Positions 60,272-64,000 of a stretch of 64,000 nucleotides of DNA are shown here, piece after piece (position 1 is the first letter of the stretch; the number at the start of each line of letters is the position of its first letter). Under the pieces are notes generated by a model that saw nothing but the letters and a program-made list of their open reading frames with translations, had not been told where the DNA came from and made no database searches. Source of the DNA: an uncultured Ardenticatenia bacterium (GTDB taxonomy: Bacteria > Chloroflexota > Anaerolineae > 4572-78 > NAK82); the NCBI GenBank assembly GCA_937127125.1, contig CAKZLO010000063.1, positions 1 to 64,000 on the forward strand. Direction: 5' to 3'. The translations under genes and the position numbers were made by a program.

Positions 60272-61252
60272 ATGAATACTCCTCCTCTGCTTGAAGTCCG
60301 CAATTTGCAAGTGCATTTCAGGGTGTTTGGTGGTTATCTTAAGGTATTAGATGGCGTCAACTTAGTCGTACGCGCCGGCGAAAAAGTGGGCCTGGTGGGC
60401 GAATCGGGCTGTGGTAAAACCACTACGATGAAGGCTATTTTGCGAATACTGCCTGAACCGCCCGCGCAGATCGTAGGAGGCCACGTATTGTTCCGCGGGA
60501 AAGACGTGTTGAAGATGCGCCCTCAGGAGTTGCGTCGACTACGCGGTCGTGGCATTTCGATGGTTTTTCAAGACCCTACTGCAGCTTTAAACCCTGTATT
60601 CACGATTGGACAACAACTGGGAGATGTTATCCGTTATTCACACAGTGACGGAAGGGTGGACGCTGGACAAATCCGATTAAAGGCTCTGCAAGCTCTGAAG
60701 GAAGTTGCGCTGGCAGATCCTGAGAGGCTGCTGGATAGCTATCCTATTCAACTAAGTGGGGGCATGCGACAGAGAGTCTGTATCGCAATGGCACTGGCTA
60801 CGCAACCGGAGTTGTTGATCGCCGATGAGCCAGGCACCTCTCTGGACGTAACCATCCAGGATCAGATCCTGCGGTTGCTGCACAATCTAGTAGTGGAGCG
60901 CAACACTTCTGTCATTCTTATCACGCATACGCTAGGAGTGGTGCGTGAGGTGACAGACCGGGTATATGTTATGTATGCTGGCACCATTGTCGAGTCGGCG
61001 CCCACTAAGGTCCTGTTTGCAAATCCAATGTTCCCTTACACACGCGGCCTGATGCAATCGGTGCCCCGCCTTTCGGGTGGCGGAGTGGCCGAAGGGATAC
61101 CGGGCCGTATACCCAACTATCTTAATCCACCCACTGGATGTCGTTTTCATCCGCGATGTCCCCACGTTATGGAAGTTTGTAGACATGAGAAACCCCCTGT
61201 ATTTACGGTGGGCGAGGAGCACTACGTCGCCTGTTATCTCTATGCGTCATAG
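60272..61252 (+). CDS. Peptide-type ABC transporter ATPase (DppD-like)
   Basis: A 326-aa ATPase: Walker A GESGCGKTT, Q-loop MVFQDPTAALNPV, signature LSGGMRQRVCIAMAL, Walker B LLIADEPGTSLDVT and switch His in ITHTLG. The C-terminal oligopeptide/dipeptide extension keeps four cysteines or so (GCRFHPRCPHVMEVC, ACYLY), which bind a 4Fe-4S cluster in studied DppD proteins. ATG 60272 starts 7 bp after the DppC stop. Confidence 0.93.
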   Translation: MNTPPLLEVRNLQVHFRVFGGYLKVLDGVNLVVRAGEKVGLVGESGCGKTTTMKAILRILPEPPAQIVGGHVLFRGKDVLKMRPQELRRLRGRGISMVFQDPTAALNPVFTIGQQLGDVIRYSHSDGRVDAGQIRLKALQALKEVALADPERLLDSYPIQLSGGMRQRVCIAMALATQPELLIADEPGTSLDVTIQDQILRLLHNLVVERNTSVILITHTLGVVREVTDRVYVMYAGTIVESAPTKVLFANPMFPYTRGLMQSVPRLSGGGVAEGIPGRIPNYLNPPTGCRFHPRCPHVMEVCRHEKPPVFTVGEEHYVACYLYAS

Positions 61253-61273
61253 CACTGTGAGGTCGCGCAGCGG

Positions 61274-62275
61274 ATGACCCCTATTCTAGAATATAAGAAC
61301 CTCAAGAAGTACTTCACCGTCGGACATCGTGGCTTGCTAAGACGCGAGCCAATCACGGTCAAGGCCGTGGACGGTGTGTCGTTCGTGATCAATAAGGGTG
61401 AAGTGTTTGGTCTGGTAGGCGAGTCTGGCTCAGGCAAAAGCACAGTCGCATATACAACTATTGGAATGTACCGACCCACTTCAGGGGCGATCGAGTTTCA
61501 GGGAGAGAGTCTCTTCACTAAAGAAGGCAAGCGCCCTCGACACATCAAGAAGGAAATCCAAATTGTCTTCCAGGACCCAGGCTCGTCTCTGAATCCGCGC
61601 CGGAGCGTGAAAGAAATTCTGGAACTGCCGCTCAGCATCCATCAGCCGGCCAAGAAGCACATTGGGCGTGTTGCCGAGCTATTGGAGATGGTAGAGCTTC
61701 CAGTAGATTATATGTACAAGTACCCTCACGCACTGAGCGGAGGCGAGAAACAGATTGTGGCGATCGCCCGAGCGTTGGCAACCGAGCCTTCTTTCATTAT
61801 TCTCGACGAGCCTACTTCTGCTCTGGATGTCTCTATCCAGGGAAAGATTATCAACCTGTTATTGCGTTTGAGGCAGGAGTTCCACCTCTCGTATTTGTTC
61901 ATAACACACGACTTGAGCCTAATGCGCAATGTCGCCTCGCGTGTCGCGATCATGTATCTGGGCAAGATCTGCGAAGTCGCGGAGGCAAGTGAGTTCTTTC
62001 GTAACCCCAAGCATCCTTACACGCAGATGCTATTGTCTTCCATCCCTGTGGTTTCGGAGGAGGAAGAGAAGCTCAAGCCAAAGCGTGTACAATCGCGTGG
62101 CGAGATACCCAGCCCGGTTAATATTCCCAGCGGATGCAGCTTTCACTTGCGCTGTCCGTACAAGATGGATATTTGTCCACGCGTTGACCCAGAGATGGTG
62201 GACACTGGTGAAGGACATTACGTGCGTTGTCATCTGTACCCAGTTCAGGAAAACAGCAGACCTGTTGCAGTGTAG
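61274..62275 (+). CDS. Peptide-type ABC transporter ATPase (DppF-like)
   Basis: A 333-aa ATPase: Walker A GESGSGKST, IVFQDPGSSLNPRRSVKEIL, signature LSGGEKQIVAIARAL, Walker B FIILDEPTSALDVS and THDLSLM. The C-terminal extension again has clustered cysteines (GCSFHLRCPYKMDIC, RCHLY). It pairs with the DppD-like ATPase. Signature LSGGE and substitution of Q-R by K-Q are within family variation. Confidence 0.93.
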   Translation: MTPILEYKNLKKYFTVGHRGLLRREPITVKAVDGVSFVINKGEVFGLVGESGSGKSTVAYTTIGMYRPTSGAIEFQGESLFTKEGKRPRHIKKEIQIVFQDPGSSLNPRRSVKEILELPLSIHQPAKKHIGRVAELLEMVELPVDYMYKYPHALSGGEKQIVAIARALATEPSFIILDEPTSALDVSIQGKIINLLLRLRQEFHLSYLFITHDLSLMRNVASRVAIMYLGKICEVAEASEFFRNPKHPYTQMLLSSIPVVSEEEEKLKPKRVQSRGEIPSPVNIPSGCSFHLRCPYKMDICPRVDPEMVDTGEGHYVRCHLYPVQENSRPVAV

Positions 62276-62319
62276 GTTAATACTTGACATAACATTATCG
62301 CACAAGGAGGCATCAGACC

Positions 62320-64000
62320 ATGAGAGTAGCCACCGACATTGGGGGCACCTTCACTGATTTGGTGTATCTAGATGAGCAAACCGGGCAGATCGGCGTGGCC
62401 AAGGCATCTACCACGCCAGCTAACTTTGCGCAGGGGGTGATTGACACGCTGCACAAAGCGGCCATTAGGGTGCCTGACACAACTTTCTTCGTACATGGTT
62501 CCACGGTAATTATCAACGCATTAACGGAGCGCAAGGGAGCCAAGACAGCTTTGATCACTACCCGAGGATTTCGCGACGTCTTGGAAATCACCCGTGCCAA
62601 CCGCCCCGACCTATACAATATGTATTATACCAAGCCGAAGCCGTTTGTGCCGCGTTATCTCCGCCTAGAGGTCCGCGAGCGGATGAACTACAAGGGCGAG
62701 GTCTTGGAACCTCTGCACGAGGAGGATGTACGCCGAGCGGCTGAGCTCTGTCGCAAAGAAAAAGTAGAAGCAATTGCTGTCTGCTTCTTGCATTCGTACG
62801 CCAATCCGGCCCATGAAATTCGCTGTGGTGAGATTCTGCGCGAAATGGTCCCGGAAATCCCGGTGACACTTTCCCATGAGATCACCCAGGAATGGCGCGA
62901 ATATGAGCGTACCAACACAGCAGTACTGAACAGCTATGTGATGCCTGTTGCCAAGTTCTATCTAGCGAATCTGGAGAGGAACCTGGCCGACCTGGGAATG
63001 GGCAAAGTGTATCATATTATGCAATCCAACGGTGGCACAGCGACTTTCGATATGGGCAAGCGTGTGCCGATCAACACGGTCGAATCAGGTCCTGTGGCAG
63101 GCGTGATTGGGGCAGCCGTGATCGGCAATTTGATTGGCGAACGCAATGTGATTTCCCTCGACGTGGGTGGGACGACAGCAAAGACATCGCTGGTCGAAAA
63201 TGGCACACCACGCATCACCACCGAATACAGGATCGAGTGGCGTCGTGACTACGCGGGTTATCCTATCCTGGCTCCGACGGTTGACATTGTCGAGATCGGC
63301 GCCGGGGGTGGTTCTATCGCCTGGGTGGATAACGCTGGTGCCCTAAAGGTAGGACCAGTGAGTGCCGGTGCTGACCCGGGACCAGCGTGTTATGGGCGTG
63401 GCGGTGACAAACCCACCGTGACGGATGCCAACGTCCTGGCAGGTCGCATCAACCCGGAGTATTTCTTGGGCGGTGAAATTCGCCTTGACGTGGAAAACGC
63501 CCGACGCGCTATGAAACCCATTGCCGACCATTTCAAGGTGAACGTGGAAGAAGCTGCGATGGGTGTGATTCGATTGGCCGACGCTAATATGATAAACGCG
63601 CTCAAGCTGGTATCAGTGCGGCGAGGTTATGATCCTCGCGACTTCGTGTTAATTGCCTTTGGCGGCGGGGGTGCTATGCACGCGGGTGCGCTGGCGCGGG
63701 AGCTGCGTGTCAAGGAGGTGCTCGTTCCGAACGAGCCAGCTGTCTTTTCCGCTTGGGGAATGCTGATGACCGACCTACGGCAAGATTTCATCCGCACGCG
63801 TATCCAGCGCGCCGACCAGATTTCCAGCTCAGCCCTTACTGAGATCTATCAGGAAATGGAGGCGGTAGCGCGGCAAAACCTGCTCGATCAGCACATACCG
63901 GAAGAACGCATGATGTTCCAACGCTTTGCTGACATGCGTTACCTGGGCCAAGAGCATACAGTAAAGGTACCCATTCCGGGGGGAATCATCACCGAAGAAC
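62320..64000 (+). CDS. hyuA: Hydantoinase/oxoprolinase family protein A, N-terminal part
   Basis: ATG 62320 has AGGAGG at 62305-62310 and the frame runs off the right edge after 560 codons. ATDIGGTFTDLVYL, FVHGSTVIINALTERKGAK, SHEITQEWREYERTNTAVLN, SLDVGGTTAKTSLV and SAGADPGPACYGRGGD are hallmarks of N-methylhydantoinase A/5-oxoprolinase A. It uses ATP to open cyclic amides such as hydantoins or 5-oxoproline, normally with a HyuB partner expected just beyond the window. Its place behind the ABC genes suggests it acts on the imported solute. Confidence 0.92.
   Translation, partial: MRVATDIGGTFTDLVYLDEQTGQIGVAKASTTPANFAQGVIDTLHKAAIRVPDTTFFVHGSTVIINALTERKGAKTALITTRGFRDVLEITRANRPDLYNMYYTKPKPFVPRYLRLEVRERMNYKGEVLEPLHEEDVRRAAELCRKEKVEAIAVCFLHSYANPAHEIRCGEILREMVPEIPVTLSHEITQEWREYERTNTAVLNSYVMPVAKFYLANLERNLADLGMGKVYHIMQSNGGTATFDMGKRVPINTVESGPVAGVIGAAVIGNLIGERNVISLDVGGTTAKTSLVENGTPRITTEYRIEWRRDYAGYPILAPTVDIVEIGAGGGSIAWVDNAGALKVGPVSAGADPGPACYGRGGDKPTVTDANVLAGRINPEYFLGGEIRLDVENARRAMKPIADHFKVNVEEAAMGVIRLADANMINALKLVSVRRGYDPRDFVLIAFGGGGAMHAGALARELRVKEVLVPNEPAVFSAWGMLMTDLRQDFIRTRIQRADQISSSALTEIYQEMEAVARQNLLDQHIPEERMMFQRFADMRYLGQEHTVKVPIPGGIITEE

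Noticed and set aside
1..64000. tRNA, rRNA or insertion sequence
   Set aside because: I looked in all intergenic gaps for a T-loop GGTTCGA-type block with paired acceptor stem, for rRNA cores and for transposase genes with terminal repeats, and found none I can support.

Overview
The window is a chromosomal segment of a bacterium, roughly 55-60 % G+C by eye, and is complete except at its edges: a cas gene runs off the left end and a hydantoinase gene off the right. Lipoprotein linkers rich in Thr/Pro/Glu, LysM-YkuD and SLT wall enzymes, tandem S41 peptidases, paired DesK/NarX-type kinases with NarL-type regulators, and several promoters sitting on or next to the start codon fit Chloroflexota (an Anaerolineae-like lineage) best. 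That placement is an inference from gene content, not from a marker-gene tree.

Layout. 1-4220 (minus) is the start of a type I-E CRISPR-Cas operon (cas3, then cse1/casA cut by the edge) preceded by a WYL-domain regulator; no CRISPR array is inside the window. 4419-6118 (minus) is a MerR regulator and an ARPP-1 family gene interrupted by an in-frame amber codon. 6437-9549 (plus) is a CHAT-domain protease and an unrecognised 567-aa zinc-ribbon protein, closed by an intrinsic terminator. 9644-17802 holds an M24-fold hydrolase, a polysaccharide deacetylase, a membrane-anchored protein-isoaspartate methyltransferase, a membrane-embedded spermidine-synthase-like protein and two FemAB proteins. 17803-19036 is a long gene-poor stretch with a probable small RNA on the minus strand (four 11-bp direct repeats, an extended -10, a strong terminator) and, on plus, a consensus promoter with a ~375-nt leader for a decaheme cytochrome (19037-21145).

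21232-28023 (minus) carries a kinase/response-regulator pair and a cysteine desulfurase-mnmA operon with three small membrane or coiled-coil proteins. 28224-30840 has a possible Cys-rich microprotein, a YjbQ protein and an overlapping UroD-like/DUF89 pair. 31072-41795 is a plus-strand series: two S41 peptidases, SmpB, a dynamin-like GTPase, a UbiB-type kinase, a radical SAM protein and a lipoprotein lytic transglycosylase. 41934-47871 has an unknown two-TM protein, a dGTPase, a LysM/L,D-transpeptidase, and a minus operon of a stand-alone I9-like propeptide protein, an intracellular-type subtilisin and a GT2. 48252-52589 has a second kinase/regulator pair, L-lactate dehydrogenase and an SDR/DUF2867 protein. 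52836-55106 (minus) is the SPFH-NfeD pair. 55447-64000 is an ABC uptake operon: an unusual fusion of a BMP/PnrA-type and a family-5 solute-binding domain, two permeases, two ATPases and hydantoinase A, suggesting import and ring-opening of a cyclic amide, peptide or nucleobase-like compound.

The items most worth a second look are the CHAT protease plus unknown partner beside CRISPR-Cas, the 11-bp-repeat promoter with its short RNA, the BMP/SBP fusion, and the subtilisin with a separately encoded propeptide-like protein.
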